Source of the DNA: Oceanisphaera arctica
GTDB taxonomy: Bacteria > Pseudomonadota > Gammaproteobacteria > Enterobacterales > Aeromonadaceae
Direction of reading: 5' to 3'
Assembly (NCBI RefSeq): GCF_002936955.1
Contig: NZ_MPZM01000004.1
Coordinates: 62,001 to 126,000, forward strand
DNA: 64,000 nucleotides
Below are positions 8,485-17,640 of this stretch, in pieces; position 1 is the stretch's first letter, and each line of letters begins with the position of its first letter. The position numbers and the translations under genes are program-made. The notes beneath the pieces were generated by a model. The model did no database searches. It was not told where the DNA came from and saw only the letters and a program-made list of their open reading frames with translations.

Positions 8485-9225
8485 TTACCTCGTCTGAATG
8501 GCGTAGTGACGCTCTGCCCATTTGAGCATGGAGGTCGACAGGGTAGTAAACAGCAGGAAGATTACCGCCACCGCCATGTAAAAGGTAAAGGGAAGCTGGG
8601 TGGCGCCCGCCGCCAGCGAGGCCTTGCGCACCATGTCGTCCAGACCGATGATCGACACCAGCGCCGTGGTCTTGAGCAGTACCAGCCAGTTGTTGCCGAG
8701 CCCCGGCAGGGCGTGGCGCATCATCTGCGGAAACAGAATACGACGAAACACCAGGGACGAATTCATGCCATAGGCGCGGGCCGCCTCCAGCTCACCCTTG
8801 TCCACGGCCAGAATGGCGCCGCGAAAGGTTTCGGTCATGTAGGCGCCGAAGATAAAACCGATGGTGATGATGCCGGCCACGAAGGGGCTGATTTCCACAT
8901 AGTCGGGTAAATAGCCGACCCACTCGTGGGCGGGATCGCCGCCGCCTATCCAGTCGTTCAGCTTCTCGTTGAGCGAATAGAGTGAATTATTAAGCAATAC
9001 CTGACCACCGAAGAAGATCAGCATCATCAGCACCAAATCGGGAATACCCCGTATCACAGTGGTGTAGCCGGTTGCGAGCCAGCGGGCAGGTTTGAATGAG
9101 GAGAGTTTGGCCAGTGCCCCCAGCAATCCCAGGGTAACCGCCAGCAGTAATGATAACAGGGCCACCTGTATGGTGACTCCCGCCCCTTCCATCAGGGCGC
9201 CTTCGTATCCTTTCAGATCCAGCAT
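8485..9225 (-). CDS. HisQ-type basic amino acid ABC transporter permease
   Basis: This 246-residue permease has the same fold as its downstream neighbour and an EAA loop (ELEAARAYGMNSSLVFRRIL). It has a longer periplasmic segment around residues 70-105 than the HisM-like partner. It is the second transmembrane subunit of the importer, between the binding protein (48 bases upstream) and the HisM-like gene. Confidence 0.88.
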   Translation of the reverse strand: MLDLKGYEGALMEGAGVTIQVALLSLLLAVTLGLLGALAKLSSFKPARWLATGYTTVIRGIPDLVLMMLIFFGGQVLLNNSLYSLNEKLNDWIGGGDPAHEWVGYLPDYVEISPFVAGIITIGFIFGAYMTETFRGAILAVDKGELEAARAYGMNSSLVFRRILFPQMMRHALPGLGNNWLVLLKTTALVSIIGLDDMVRKASLAAGATQLPFTFYMAVAVIFLLFTTLSTSMLKWAERHYAIQTR

Positions 9226-9273
9226 AACGATTTCCTATCATATCGGCCCCGAAACGGGGCCGATAAACGCTGA

Positions 9274-10050
9274 TTAACCGCCGTAAACGTCGTATTCAAA
9301 GTACTTGTTGTTCACTTCTTCGTACTTTCCGTTCTCACGCAGATCCAGGATGGCCTTGTTCAGCATGTTTTTCAGGTCTTTATCCTGCTTGCGTACCGCA
9401 ATACCGAAACCTTCGCCGAACCATTGCTCATCGGTGACCGAGGGGCCGACAAACTCGAACTGATCACCGCCGTCCTTGTTCAGCAGCCCTTCTTCAATGG
9501 CGGTGGCGTCCAGAAACACATAGTCGATACGGCCGGACTTCAGATCAAGGTAGGCTTCATCGGCGTTACCGTAGCGCACCAGAGAGACGTCACTGCCGAA
9601 GTTGTCGGTCAGATACTTATCGTGGGTGGTGGCGATTTGTACCCCAACTTTCTTGCCTTTGAGGCCTTCCTTGCTCAAATCGAGCTCGGTGCCTTTTTTG
9701 GTCACGAACTTGTTGGGTACCAGCGCGTATTTACCGGTGAAGTCCACGGTGCGCTTGCGCTCTTCGGTGATCGACATGGCAGCGATAATGGCGTCGTATT
9801 TACGAGCCAGCAGCGCCGGAATAATGCCGTCCCAGTCTTGCGCCACCAGATCGCATTTCACCTGCATCTGCTCGCACAGGGCATTCGCCATGTCTACGTC
9901 AAAGCCCTGCAGCTCGCCGTTTTCATCGGTCCAGGAAAACGGAGGATAAGCGCCTTCGATACCAAAACGTACGGTTTTCCATTCCTTTGCCTGAACCGCG
10001 CCTGCCGCCAGGGTGGCCATGATAGCGCCCGCAACCCACAGTTTTTTCAT
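9274..10050 (-). CDS. Periplasmic lysine/arginine/ornithine/histidine-binding protein (HisJ/ArgT-like)
   Basis: The protein has 258 residues with a signal peptide ending near VQAKE (about residue 22). It belongs to SBP family 3 and has the typical start TVRFGIEGAYPPFSW, the GFDVDMANALC segment and the IIPALLARKYDAIIAAMSIT segment. It delivers basic amino acids to the HisQM-like membrane subunits. The substrate is inferred from resemblance to HisJ/ArgT/AotJ. It lies between the ATPase (55 bases upstream) and the permeases. Confidence 0.9.
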   Translation of the reverse strand: MKKLWVAGAIMATLAAGAVQAKEWKTVRFGIEGAYPPFSWTDENGELQGFDVDMANALCEQMQVKCDLVAQDWDGIIPALLARKYDAIIAAMSITEERKRTVDFTGKYALVPNKFVTKKGTELDLSKEGLKGKKVGVQIATTHDKYLTDNFGSDVSLVRYGNADEAYLDLKSGRIDYVFLDATAIEEGLLNKDGGDQFEFVGPSVTDEQWFGEGFGIAVRKQDKDLKNMLNKAILDLRENGKYEEVNNKYFEYDVYGG

Positions 10051-10105
10051 AAGTATTACTCCTTGTATTACGCCTTGTGTATCAGTTATTTATTACTCGC
10101 CGACT

Positions 10106-10873
10106 TCAATAGGACGACGATATAAACTGCTTGAATCGCTCCGAGCTGGGGTGGGCAAACACCTGCTTGGGATCGCCCTGCTCCTCCACCAGACCCTGAT
10201 GCAAAAATATCAGCTTGTTGGAGACTTCCCGGGCAAAACTCATTTCGTGGGTCACCACCAACATGGTCCGGCCTTCTTCCGCCAGGCCACGCATCACCCC
10301 CAGCACCTCGCCGACCAGCTCGGGGTCCAGTGCCGAGGTAGGTTCATCGAACAACATCACCTCGGGGTCCACCGCCAGAGCCCGGGCGATGGCCGCCCGC
10401 TGCTGCTGACCACCGGACAAATGGCTGGGATAATATGCCCGCCGCTCATAGAGCCCGACCTTGTGCAGCAGCGCCTCGGCCTTTTCGATAGCCTCTTTCT
10501 TCGGCACCTTGAGCACATGCACCGGCACCTCGATGATGTTCTCCAATATAGTCATATGGGACCATAAATTGAAACTCTGGAACACCATGGCCAGCCGGGA
10601 GCGAATGCGTTCTACCTGGCGCATGCTGACCGGCTCACGCTCGCCGGCCTTATTGGTGCGCATTTCGATCAGCTCGCCATGCAGCCGTACTTCACCGGCC
10701 GACGGGGTTTCCAGCAGATTGATACAGCGCAAAAAAGTAGACTTACCGGATCCGGAAGAACCGATAATGGAGATAACGTCGCCGTTGTCGGCCTTTAAAT
10801 CGATGCCTTTCAGCACTTCCAGGGAGCCGTAGTGTTTGTGCAGTCCCGACACTTCCAGGGCAGCTTTACTCAT
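10106..10873 (-). CDS. HisP-type basic amino acid ABC transporter ATPase
   Basis: This 255-residue ABC ATPase has Walker [10 protein letters not shown] (residues 38-46), the LSGGQQQR signature and Walker [14 protein letters not shown]. It resembles HisP/AotP and energises the importer encoded by the three following genes. It is the first gene of the operon. The roughly 400-base AT-rich gap to lysO should hold the divergent promoters. Confidence 0.92.
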   Translation of the reverse strand: MSKAALEVSGLHKHYGSLEVLKGIDLKADNGDVISIIGSSGSGKSTFLRCINLLETPSAGEVRLHGELIEMRTNKAGEREPVSMRQVERIRSRLAMVFQSFNLWSHMTILENIIEVPVHVLKVPKKEAIEKAEALLHKVGLYERRAYYPSHLSGGQQQRAAIARALAVDPEVMLFDEPTSALDPELVGEVLGVMRGLAEEGRTMLVVTHEMSFAREVSNKLIFLHQGLVEEQGDPKQVFAHPSSERFKQFISSSY

Positions 10874-11270
10874 CCGTTAGACCCTTGTTCCCGATGCCGA
10901 CAAGACGGCATAGTTGCATTAATGGTTAACAGCTTGTTAACCGTCGTAAGGAAAATTACCATCTGTTTGCGTCAATAACAACAGAATCTACTTTCAAAAA
11001 CCGCATTAGTTGGTTTTTTATACAAGATAATACTCTATCAACAGTATAATATTATGCAAAAATATCGAATAAATTATCAAGTGTGAATATTTCCACTGCT
11101 TCGGCTTTCGCGGGACCCCTTATGCCTCTCACGCAAGATCCCGACTCTGCGCCTAAAGTCACACCGCACATATTTCGGCTTTTTTTTCCATTTCGGCTCA
11201 CGTATCCTGTCACCAATGGAATATAGCGGTAAAAAAACCAGCTACATCAATAAATTGGAAGATAAACTCT
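10874..11270. other. Divergent intergenic region between the HisP-type operon and lysO
   Basis: No gene is evident in these 397 bases. The part nearest the importer is markedly AT-rich (about 10920-11080) and must carry the promoter for the minus-strand operon; the right half leads into lysO. I looked for ArgR boxes and a lysine riboswitch. Only an isolated TGTGAATATTT half-site at about 11081 resembles an ArgR half-site, and no lysine-riboswitch core is visible. Confidence 0.5.
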
Positions 11271-12179
11271 ATGTACTCAGGCTTACTTATCGTGTTGTTG
11301 CCCCTGGCGCTGGGCTATTGCATCCCCTGCCGCTCCCAGTCGATCCTGCATGTCATCAATGTATCGGTGGCACGCATGGTCTACCTGATCCTGTTTTTGA
11401 TGGGCATCAGCCTGGCCTTCGTCGATAACCTGACCTCCCACCTGGGTACCATTTTTACCGTCTGTCTGGTGTTTCTCGCCTGCATTACCCTGGCCAATCT
11501 GGCCGGACTCTGGCTGCTGGATGTGCGCCGCGGCCGGGTCAGCGGCGAGCGGGGCGCGCCCGTCATCAGCAAGTGGACGCTGCTGCTGGACTCGGTCAAG
11601 CTCTGTCTGGTGATACTGGCGGGGGTGCTGCTGGGGCAGTTTCTCGACCCCGACTGGTTTGCGGTCGATACCCTGAGCGAGTGGGCGCTGATGCTGCTGT
11701 TGCTGCTGATCGGCATACAACTGCGCAATTCCGGCATGAAGCTCCGGCAGATATTGCTCAATCCCTGGGGCCTGACCATCGCCCTGGTGGTCATGGTCAC
11801 TTCCTGGGGCGGCGGCCTGGCCGGTGCCTGGCTGCTGAACATGCCGTTGAGCCACGGCCTGGCTTTTTCGTCCGGCTATGGCTGGTATTCGTTGTCGGGC
11901 ATCCTGATCAGCGACCAGCTTGGGCCGGTGATGGGCAGCGCCGCCTTTCTCAGCGATCTGGCCCGGGAGCTGGTCGCCATCATGATGATCCCGGCCCTGA
12001 TGCGCCGCCACCCGTCCTGCGCCATTGGCTATGGCGGCGCTACCGCCATGGACTTTACCCTGCCGGTTTTGCAGCGTTCCGGCGGTGTGGCTATAGTGCC
12101 GGTCGCCATCGTCTCCGGCTTTATCCTGAGCCTGGCCGCGCCGGTCTTCATCCTCGCCTTTCTGTCTCTCGGCGGCTAA
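11271..12179 (+). CDS. lysO: LysO (YbjE) lysine exporter
   Basis: The product has 302 residues and about eight membrane helices, close to E. coli LysO (299 residues). The conserved SSGYGWYSLSG segment and the D-LARELVAI motif with its acidic residues are present. LysO exports L-lysine and protects against lysine or thialysine overload. Its position divergent from a basic amino acid importer and upstream of asd (lysine pathway) gives a coherent lysine theme. GGAAG lies ten bases before the ATG. Confidence 0.93.
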   Translation: MYSGLLIVLLPLALGYCIPCRSQSILHVINVSVARMVYLILFLMGISLAFVDNLTSHLGTIFTVCLVFLACITLANLAGLWLLDVRRGRVSGERGAPVISKWTLLLDSVKLCLVILAGVLLGQFLDPDWFAVDTLSEWALMLLLLLIGIQLRNSGMKLRQILLNPWGLTIALVVMVTSWGGGLAGAWLLNMPLSHGLAFSSGYGWYSLSGILISDQLGPVMGSAAFLSDLARELVAIMMIPALMRRHPSCAIGYGGATAMDFTLPVLQRSGGVAIVPVAIVSGFILSLAAPVFILAFLSLGG

Positions 12180-12240
12180 GTTGTGACCATCGTCTTTCCT
12201 TTATTTCTTGCACCTTTTTGCTCAATCAGTATGGTGATTA

Positions 12241-12504
12241 GGGTCTGTTGACCTTTCGAGATGATTTTTGCAGCAGTTTGTGGGGGCTTGATACAAGGCA
12301 GCGCTTATGCCGTGTAGTCACTCTACATAAATAAGCGATAACGCAGTAGCAAGCCCCCACAAGCGCTGCCCTGCGGGTTCGGCTAAACGCGCTTTTCTCT
12401 TTGTTGAGAGGGCTTTGCTTAGGGTTACTAGGCTACACCCCTCTCGTCGCGATAAAAACGCGTTTAACTCGAACCAGATTTCACCGCGAAAGGTCAACAG
12501 ACCC
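12241..12504. mobile_element. MITE-like element with 18-bp perfect terminal inverted repeats
   Basis: The 264-bp element starts with GGGTCTGTTGACCTTTCG (12241-12258) and ends with its exact reverse complement (12487-12504). TTA flanks it on both sides (12238-12240 and 12505-12507), consistent with a 3-bp target duplication as in some IS5-family groups. Inside, GTGGGGGCTTG and GGCAGCGCTT are each matched by an inverted copy, so a large secondary structure is possible. There is no transposase. The element ends 42 bases before the asd start codon. Confidence 0.8.
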
Positions 12505-12546
12505 TTAGGGCAATTTATTTATTCACTTCCAAGGGAAGGACATTTG

Positions 12547-13653
12547 ATGATGAAAACTGTAGGTCTGGTCGGTTGGCGCGGTATGGTGGGCTCGGTATTA
12601 ATGAGCCGCATGGTGGAAGAAGGTGACTTTTCCCGCATTAAGCCGGTCTTTTTCACCACATCCCAGGCGGGTCAGCCAGCTCCCGACTTCGGCACCGATG
12701 CCGGTACCCTGCAGAACGCCTACGACATCGATGCCCTCAAGGCGCTGGATGTAGTACTGACCTGTCAGGGCGGCGACTACACCAAGGAAGTGTATCCCAA
12801 GCTGCGTGCCGCCGGCTGGAACGGCTACTGGATCGACGCCGCTTCTGCCCTGCGCATGGATGACGAAGCGCTGATCGTGCTGGACCCGGTCAACGGCACG
12901 CAGATCCAGCAGGCCCTGGACAATGGCGCCAAGACCTTCGTCGGCGGCAACTGTACCGTCAGCCTGATGCTGATGGCACTGGGCGGCCTGTTCGAAAAGG
13001 ATCTGGTCGAGTGGGTGGCCGTGTCCACCTATCAGGCGGCCTCCGGCGGCGGTGCCCGTCACATGCGTGAATTGATCACCCAGATGGGCATGCTGCGTGA
13101 CGAAGTGGCCGACGAGCTGGCCGATCCGGCTTCCGCCATTCTCGAGCTGGAACGCAAGGTCACCGAAAAAACCCGCAGCGGCGATCTTCCGGTCGACAAC
13201 TTCGGCGTACCCCTGGCCGGCAGCCTGATTCCCTGGATCGACTCCCAGCTGGAAAACGGCCAGAGCCGTGAAGAATGGAAAGGCCAGGCCGAGACCAACA
13301 AGATCCTCGGCATCGAGCAGGCCATTCCGGTTGACGGTCTCTGCGTGCGCGTCGGCGCCCTGCGCTGCCACAGCCAGTCCTTCACCATCAAGCTGAAGCA
13401 AGACATCTCCATCCCCGAGGTCGAGAAGCTGCTGGCCAGCCACAACGACTGGGTAAAAGTGATCCCCAACGACCGTCAGCTGTCGATGGAAGAGCTGACC
13501 CCGGCCGCCGTGACCGGCACCCTGACCGTACCGGTTGGCCGTCTGCGCAAGCTGAACATGGGCCCGCAATACCTGTCCGCCTTCTCGGTTGGCGACCAGC
13601 TGCTGTGGGGTGCCGCCGAGCCCCTGCGCCGCATGCTGCACCTGCTGCCGTAA
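12547..13653 (+). CDS. asd: Aspartate-semialdehyde dehydrogenase
   Basis: This enzyme (368 residues) reduces aspartyl phosphate to aspartate semialdehyde, the branch point to lysine/diaminopimelate, threonine and methionine. The NADP-binding start [14 protein letters not shown] and the active-site cysteine in GGNCTVSLM (about residue 136) are present, and the sequence tracks E. coli Asd along its length. The ATG at 12547 follows GGGAAGGA by six bases; the ATG at 12550 matches the E. coli start and is equally possible. The upstream element leaves only about 40 bases of non-repeat leader, so the promoter may lie inside the element. Confidence 0.96.
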   Translation: MMKTVGLVGWRGMVGSVLMSRMVEEGDFSRIKPVFFTTSQAGQPAPDFGTDAGTLQNAYDIDALKALDVVLTCQGGDYTKEVYPKLRAAGWNGYWIDAASALRMDDEALIVLDPVNGTQIQQALDNGAKTFVGGNCTVSLMLMALGGLFEKDLVEWVAVSTYQAASGGGARHMRELITQMGMLRDEVADELADPASAILELERKVTEKTRSGDLPVDNFGVPLAGSLIPWIDSQLENGQSREEWKGQAETNKILGIEQAIPVDGLCVRVGALRCHSQSFTIKLKQDISIPEVEKLLASHNDWVKVIPNDRQLSMEELTPAAVTGTLTVPVGRLRKLNMGPQYLSAFSVGDQLLWGAAEPLRRMLHLLP

Positions 13654-13676
13654 GCGATGTCTTGGTTTTAATGTTC

Positions 13677-13703
13677 AAAAGCCCGCCACCCGGCGGGCTT
13701 TTT
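13677..13703 (+). terminator. Rho-independent terminator after asd
   Basis: The 11-bp stem AAAAGCCCGCC/GGCGGGCTTTT with loop ACCC runs into further Ts, 24 bases after the asd stop. Confidence 0.9.
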
Positions 13704-13745
13704 CGTGCTGAACAGGTTAAACGGCTGCTGCTGATTTAGCTGAGA

Positions 13746-14137
13746 TCGGGCAAAGGGCCCGCTCCGCCGACCCGCTCAAGCACCTCCCTGTGACGCTCAG
13801 CACATGACATCCATGTCATGTGATGGTCGGTGGAGCAGATCCCTTTGCCCTCCTTGATGCTCCGGCATTGCCTGTTGGCGCCGTCTGCGGGCACTTGGAG
13901 TTAAAGAAGAGGAAACAGGGATTGCCTCCACCGACCGTGAAATGCCAGGGCCGAAAAATGCTCCTGCCGTTCCGGCATTCCCGCCCTCCCTGGCGGTCAG
14001 ACGGCATTTCCGAGCCTCCATGGGGCAGTCTTCTGCCCTATATCTTTGTTGGGTAATGGACCGAATATCCAGTGAATATTCGCAGCCGTTGCCCAGCAAA
14101 GATGGCTAGCCCAGTGGCGTGTCGGTGGAGGCAACCC
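13746..14137 (-). repeat. Dispersed element copy B, about 390 bp
   Basis: This non-coding block sits between the asd terminator and ycaO. Read on the minus strand it aligns with copy C (41985-42341) over essentially its whole length and shares the flanking modules of copies A, D and E: AAGGAGGGCAAAGGGATCTG near one end and TTGCCTCCACCGACACGC at the other. It contains the 62-nt hairpin at 14042-14103. A 100-codon open frame on the minus strand is also seen in copy C. The differences between the two copies fall in all codon positions and change many residues, so I treat the frame as non-coding. Confidence 0.7.
14042..14103 (+). ncRNA. 62-nt hairpin module of the dispersed element (copy B)
   Basis: The outer arms ATCTTTGTTGGGTAATGG and CCGTTGCCCAGCAAAGAT pair at 18 of 18 positions, three of them G.U, if the plus strand is transcribed. 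A short internal loop follows, then an inner 7-bp stem CGAATAT/ATATTCG with a 7-base loop. An equally long homologous hairpin occurs in copy C in the opposite orientation. Whether it is transcribed is unknown. Confidence 0.45.
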
Positions 14138-14235
14138 TGTTTTCTCAATCACCCTTTTCATGATGCCGCTTGTTCAATTTCTGTGCTCGGGTTAGGATCT
14201 GCCCCCTTTTTGCCGATCACACCCAAGGACTCCCC

Positions 14236-15993
14236 ATGAAAACCTTTATCCCCAGCAAAGACGCCGCGCTAGAGGATTCCATCAGCTATTTTCAGCAGCA
14301 GCTGAGCACCCTGGGCTTTGATATCGAGGAAGCCTCCTGGCTGAACCCGGTACCCAATGTGTGGTCGGTACATATCCGCGACAAAGACTGCCCGCTGTGC
14401 TTCACCAACGGCAAGGGCGCCAGCAAAAAAGCCGCCCTGGCCTCGGCCCTGGGTGAATATTTCGAGCGTCTGGCCACCAACTATTTCTTCGCCGACTTCT
14501 ATCTGGGCCAGGACATCGCCAACGGCGACTTCGTGCACTATCCCAACGAAAAATGGTTTGCGCTGCCCGCCGACAACGGCCTGCCCGCCAGCGTGCTCGA
14601 CGACTATACTCGCGGCTTTTACGATCCGGACGGCGAGCTGACCGCCGACATGCTGATCGATCTGCAGTCCGGCAACGAAGAACGCGGCATCTGCGCCCTG
14701 CCCTTCGAGCGTCAGGGTGACAACCAGACCGTTTATATTCCGATGAACATCGTCGGCAACCTCTATGTGTCCAACGGCATGAGCGCCGGCAACACCCGCA
14801 CCGAAGCCCGCACTCAGGGCCTGTCCGAGGTGTTCGAGCGCCATATCAAGAACCGTATCATTGCCGAGCGCATCAGCCTGCCGACCATTCCGGCCGAGGT
14901 GATGGCCCGCTACCCGCACATTCAGGAGCCCATCGCGGCGCTGGAAGCGGAAGGTTTCCCCATTCACGCCTTCGACGCCTCTCTGGGCGGTGAATACCCG
15001 GTGATCTGCGTGGTGCTGTTCAACCCGACCAACAGCACCTGCTTCGCCTCCTTCGGCGCCCACCCGCGCTTCGAAGTGGCGCTGGAGCGTACCGTCACCG
15101 AGCTGCTGCAGGGCCGCAGCCTGAAGGATCTGGACGTGTTTGTACCGCCTTCCTTCGAAGATGACGAAATAGCCGACCACCACAATCTGGAAACCCACTT
15201 CATCGACTCCTCGGGCCTGATTAGCTGGGACATGTTCAAGGACCAGGCCGATTATGAATTTGCCGACTGGGACTTCAGCGGCAGCTCGGAGCAGGAATTC
15301 AATCACCTGATGGCTATCTTCAACCAACTGGAGCAGCCAGTGTACATCGCCGATTACGAGCACCTGGGCGTGTATGCCTGTCGTATTCTGGTGCCCGGCA
15401 TGTCCGATATCTACCCGGTCGAGGATCTGCAACTGGCCAACAACAGCATGGGTGCCGGCCTTCGCGCCACTCTGCTCAGCCTGCCGGCCAGCGATTCGGA
15501 CGCGGAGCAGCTGATGGGCCTGTACGAACTGCTGGAAGAAGAAGGACTGGACGACTTTACCCGGGTACGCGAACTGATCGGCATAGCCCCGAACAAGGGC
15601 ACCGCCTGGCATACCCTGCGCGTAGGCGAGCTCAAGTGCATGCTGGCACTGGCCGCCGGTGAGCGGGAAACCGCCCTGGAATACGCCGACTGGACCCTGA
15701 GCTTCAACGCCTCCGTGTTCAGCGACGAGCGTCACCGTTACTATCGCTGCCTGAAAGCCGCGCTGGAACTGCACCTGTCGGACGAGCGGAAGCCCGCACA
15801 ATACCGCTCGGCCTTCGAAAGCATGTTCGGTGCCGACACCGTTGCGCAGGTGTGGCAGCAAATCGACGGTAGCGCCCGTTTCCACGGTCTGACTCTGGCC
15901 GACGAAAGCCTCAAGGACTTTGCCGCCCACCAGGCGCTGCTGGCCACCTACGAGAAGCTGCAAAACGCCAAGCGCGCCGCCAGCTGGAAGTAA
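14236..15993 (+). CDS. ycaO: YcaO (ribosomal protein S12 methylthiotransferase accessory factor)
   Basis: The product has 585 residues and is close to E. coli YcaO throughout, including the start (FIPSKDAALEDSI) and the ATP-binding YcaO core with repeated glutamates (LASALGEYFERLATNYFF; TRTEARTQGLSEVFERH). YcaO enzymes use ATP to activate amide backbones. This housekeeping branch aids RimO-dependent beta-methylthiolation of S12 Asp88, with a C-terminal TPR-like domain. The ATG at 14236 aligns with the E. coli start; an in-frame upstream extension to 14170 is not conserved. A G-tract heptad array begins two bases after the stop. Confidence 0.95.
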   Translation: MKTFIPSKDAALEDSISYFQQQLSTLGFDIEEASWLNPVPNVWSVHIRDKDCPLCFTNGKGASKKAALASALGEYFERLATNYFFADFYLGQDIANGDFVHYPNEKWFALPADNGLPASVLDDYTRGFYDPDGELTADMLIDLQSGNEERGICALPFERQGDNQTVYIPMNIVGNLYVSNGMSAGNTRTEARTQGLSEVFERHIKNRIIAERISLPTIPAEVMARYPHIQEPIAALEAEGFPIHAFDASLGGEYPVICVVLFNPTNSTCFASFGAHPRFEVALERTVTELLQGRSLKDLDVFVPPSFEDDEIADHHNLETHFIDSSGLISWDMFKDQADYEFADWDFSGSSEQEFNHLMAIFNQLEQPVYIADYEHLGVYACRILVPGMSDIYPVEDLQLANNSMGAGLRATLLSLPASDSDAEQLMGLYELLEEEGLDDFTRVRELIGIAPNKGTAWHTLRVGELKCMLALAAGERETALEYADWTLSFNASVFSDERHRYYRCLKAALELHLSDERKPAQYRSAFESMFGADTVAQVWQQIDGSARFHGLTLADESLKDFAAHQALLATYEKLQNAKRAASWK

Positions 15994-15994
15994 C

Positions 15995-16066
15995 GGGATT
16001 GGGGAATGGGGAATGGGGAATGGGGAATGGTATTCCTATTCCCTGCTCCCTCATCACTATTCCCTG
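15995..16066. repeat. G-tract/C-tract heptad array at convergent junction 3
   Basis: GGGATTG is followed by four GGGGAAT units (15995-16030), two bases after the ycaO stop. An inverted ATTCC/ATTCCCTG-type C-rich arm then runs to 16066, just before the stop of the dsbA-family gene. The G side satisfies the four-tract G-quadruplex pattern with 3-base loops, and the two arms could also pair as a long imperfect hairpin. Confidence 0.75.
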
Positions 16067-16073
16067 TGTTTAA

Positions 16074-16808
16074 TCAGGACTGCTTGTCTTTCAGTATGTC
16101 TTTCAGCGCGGCGGCGTCGATGGCGCCCGGGATCAGGGTGCCATCGGGGAACACCAGTGCCGGCGTGCCGTTCAGGCCCAGACTGCGGAACAGGCTCAGG
16201 TTCTGGCTCAGCTTGTCGGCAATTTCCTTGCTGTCGGCTTTCTTCTGCAGTGCCTTGGCATCCAGCCCGGCCTTGTCGGCAATGGTGGCCAGGGCGGCGG
16301 TCTGCACTCGCTGCTGGCTCATCAGTGCCTGATGCAGCTCTTCATACTGACGGGGCGCCTCCTGGGCTGCGGCCAGCGCCAGACGCGCCGCCTGCACCGA
16401 ATCGGGACCCAGAATACCCACATCCTTGACGATCACCTTCAGCTCGGGCTCGCTCTTGATAAGCTCTTTCAGGGTCTCGTTCATACGGCGGCAATAAGGG
16501 CAGTTGTAATCGGTGAAATACACCATTTCAATCTTGCCCTTGGGGTTGCCCATGATGCCGTCGGTGCGGTTGGCAAACAGCTGAGCCGATTGCTGCTTCA
16601 ACTGCTTGGCAAACTCTTCCTGCTGAGCCATCTGGTCTTTTTCTTCCAGCTTGATTATCGCCTCACGCAGGATCTCCGGCTGCTCCAGCAGGGTTTCGCG
16701 CACCAGTTTCTGGAATTCATCCCGGCTCATGTCCGCCTGTGCCGGTGTGGCGGACAACAAACCCAGCGCCAGTATGGAGGCCAGGGGTTTCAATACTCGA
16801 GGGGTCAT
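16074..16808 (-). CDS. Periplasmic DsbA-family protein (Com1/ScsC-like)
   Basis: The protein has 244 residues and a signal peptide ending at about AQADM (residue 26). A helical N-terminal extension (about 30-80) comes before a thioredoxin fold with active site CPYC (Cys103-Cys106) and a cis-proline loop NGTPALVF. This layout matches Com1/ScsC-type proteins, where the N-terminal helices mediate oligomerisation. It probably oxidises or isomerises disulfides in exported proteins. No scsB or dsbB partner is nearby, so its redox direction cannot be told. Confidence 0.85.
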   Translation of the reverse strand: MTPRVLKPLASILALGLLSATPAQADMSRDEFQKLVRETLLEQPEILREAIIKLEEKDQMAQQEEFAKQLKQQSAQLFANRTDGIMGNPKGKIEMVYFTDYNCPYCRRMNETLKELIKSEPELKVIVKDVGILGPDSVQAARLALAAAQEAPRQYEELHQALMSQQRVQTAALATIADKAGLDAKALQKKADSKEIADKLSQNLSLFRSLGLNGTPALVFPDGTLIPGAIDAAALKDILKDKQS

Positions 16809-16875
16809 CAGCTTCTCACTTCAGATTGAGTTATCGGGGCAGACTACCAGACAGTCACGACCATCAGAAGAGCCC

Positions 16876-17499
16876 CTACTTGTTAATAAGATAGTCACGG
16901 TCGAAAAAAGTATTCATCCACTGGGGTTTGAACACCACCAGCAGGGTGATAGCCATGCCGTTGAGCATGGCTTCGGGAAACAGCAGCAAGGGCAGGGTGC
17001 CGACGTAGTTGTCCATCACCACTTGCCAGCTGTATTGCCCGGACCACACCATATAACCGGAAAAAAGCAGGGTCTTGACGGTGATGGTCAGTGCCGCATT
17101 GAAGAAGCCTGCGACGAAAATATAAACGAACAGATGCCGATACAGATAGCTGTAAGTCAGCAGAAACACGAAATAGCTGAACGACAGTGGCACTATCACG
17201 CCCAGCAGCAGATTGGTGCCGAAATCAGGCCAGGGATCGAAACCGAACAGGGTGATCAGCAGCAGACTCAGGGTGCCCATCAATACTCCCATCCGCCAGC
17301 CCAGCATCAGCGCCAGGGTGGTCAGGCCGAGAAAATGTACCTCCAGCCCGTCCTTGACCCCGGCCTGCAGCATCCACAACGGCACCAGAACGATGGCCGC
17401 GCCAAAACTCAGGTGCTGACGGGTCTTGTCCGCCAGCCAGGGTCGCCAGTCAAATTTCCAGGCGGCGACTAACAGCACCAGCATGCTCGGTAAAATCAA
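16876..17499 (-). CDS. CbiM/NikM-like integral membrane protein
   Basis: This hydrophobic protein of about 207 residues has six or seven membrane segments. It resembles the CbiM-type S component fold (HFLGLTTLALMLGWRMGVL; FPEAMLNGMAITLLVVFKPQWM). I place the start at a TTG at 17499, preceded by GGAG at a 7-base spacing. An ATG at 17484 is possible, and the longer reading to 17598 has an unconvincing N-terminus. No ATPase or T-component gene is adjacent, and the metal-binding MHI start of true CbiM/NikM is missing. It may serve another ligand or act alone. Confidence 0.7.
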   Translation of the reverse strand: MILPSMLVLLVAAWKFDWRPWLADKTRQHLSFGAAIVLVPLWMLQAGVKDGLEVHFLGLTTLALMLGWRMGVLMGTLSLLLITLFGFDPWPDFGTNLLLGVIVPLSFSYFVFLLTYSYLYRHLFVYIFVAGFFNAALTITVKTLLFSGYMVWSGQYSWQVVMDNYVGTLPLLLFPEAMLNGMAITLLVVFKPQWMNTFFDRDYLINK

Positions 17500-17640
17500 C
17501 GACAAACTCCTTTCCGGATCCGGGTACCACAGCGGCAGAACACCACCCGATAATACTACATGCCTGCACCAAACTGCATGGCTGTGCCTACCCCCCACTA
17601 ACGGGCATCGCTTTCCGAAAAAACAGAACGCATTTAGCCA

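Noticed and set aside
10874-11270. ArgR boxes or a lysine riboswitch before lysO or the HisP-type operon.
   Set aside because: Only a single TGTGAAT-like half-site was seen, with no matching partner, and none of the conserved lysine-riboswitch core sequences are present.
12241-12504. Reading the element upstream of asd as a riboswitch or attenuator.
   Set aside because: Perfect terminal inverted repeats with flanking TTA are better explained by a mobile element.
14269-15963. A 564-codon open frame antisense to ycaO.
   Set aside because: It is a codon-bias shadow of a well-conserved gene; the product shows no recognisable domain. The same applies to long antisense frames over bepA, asd, hmp and the TAXI gene.
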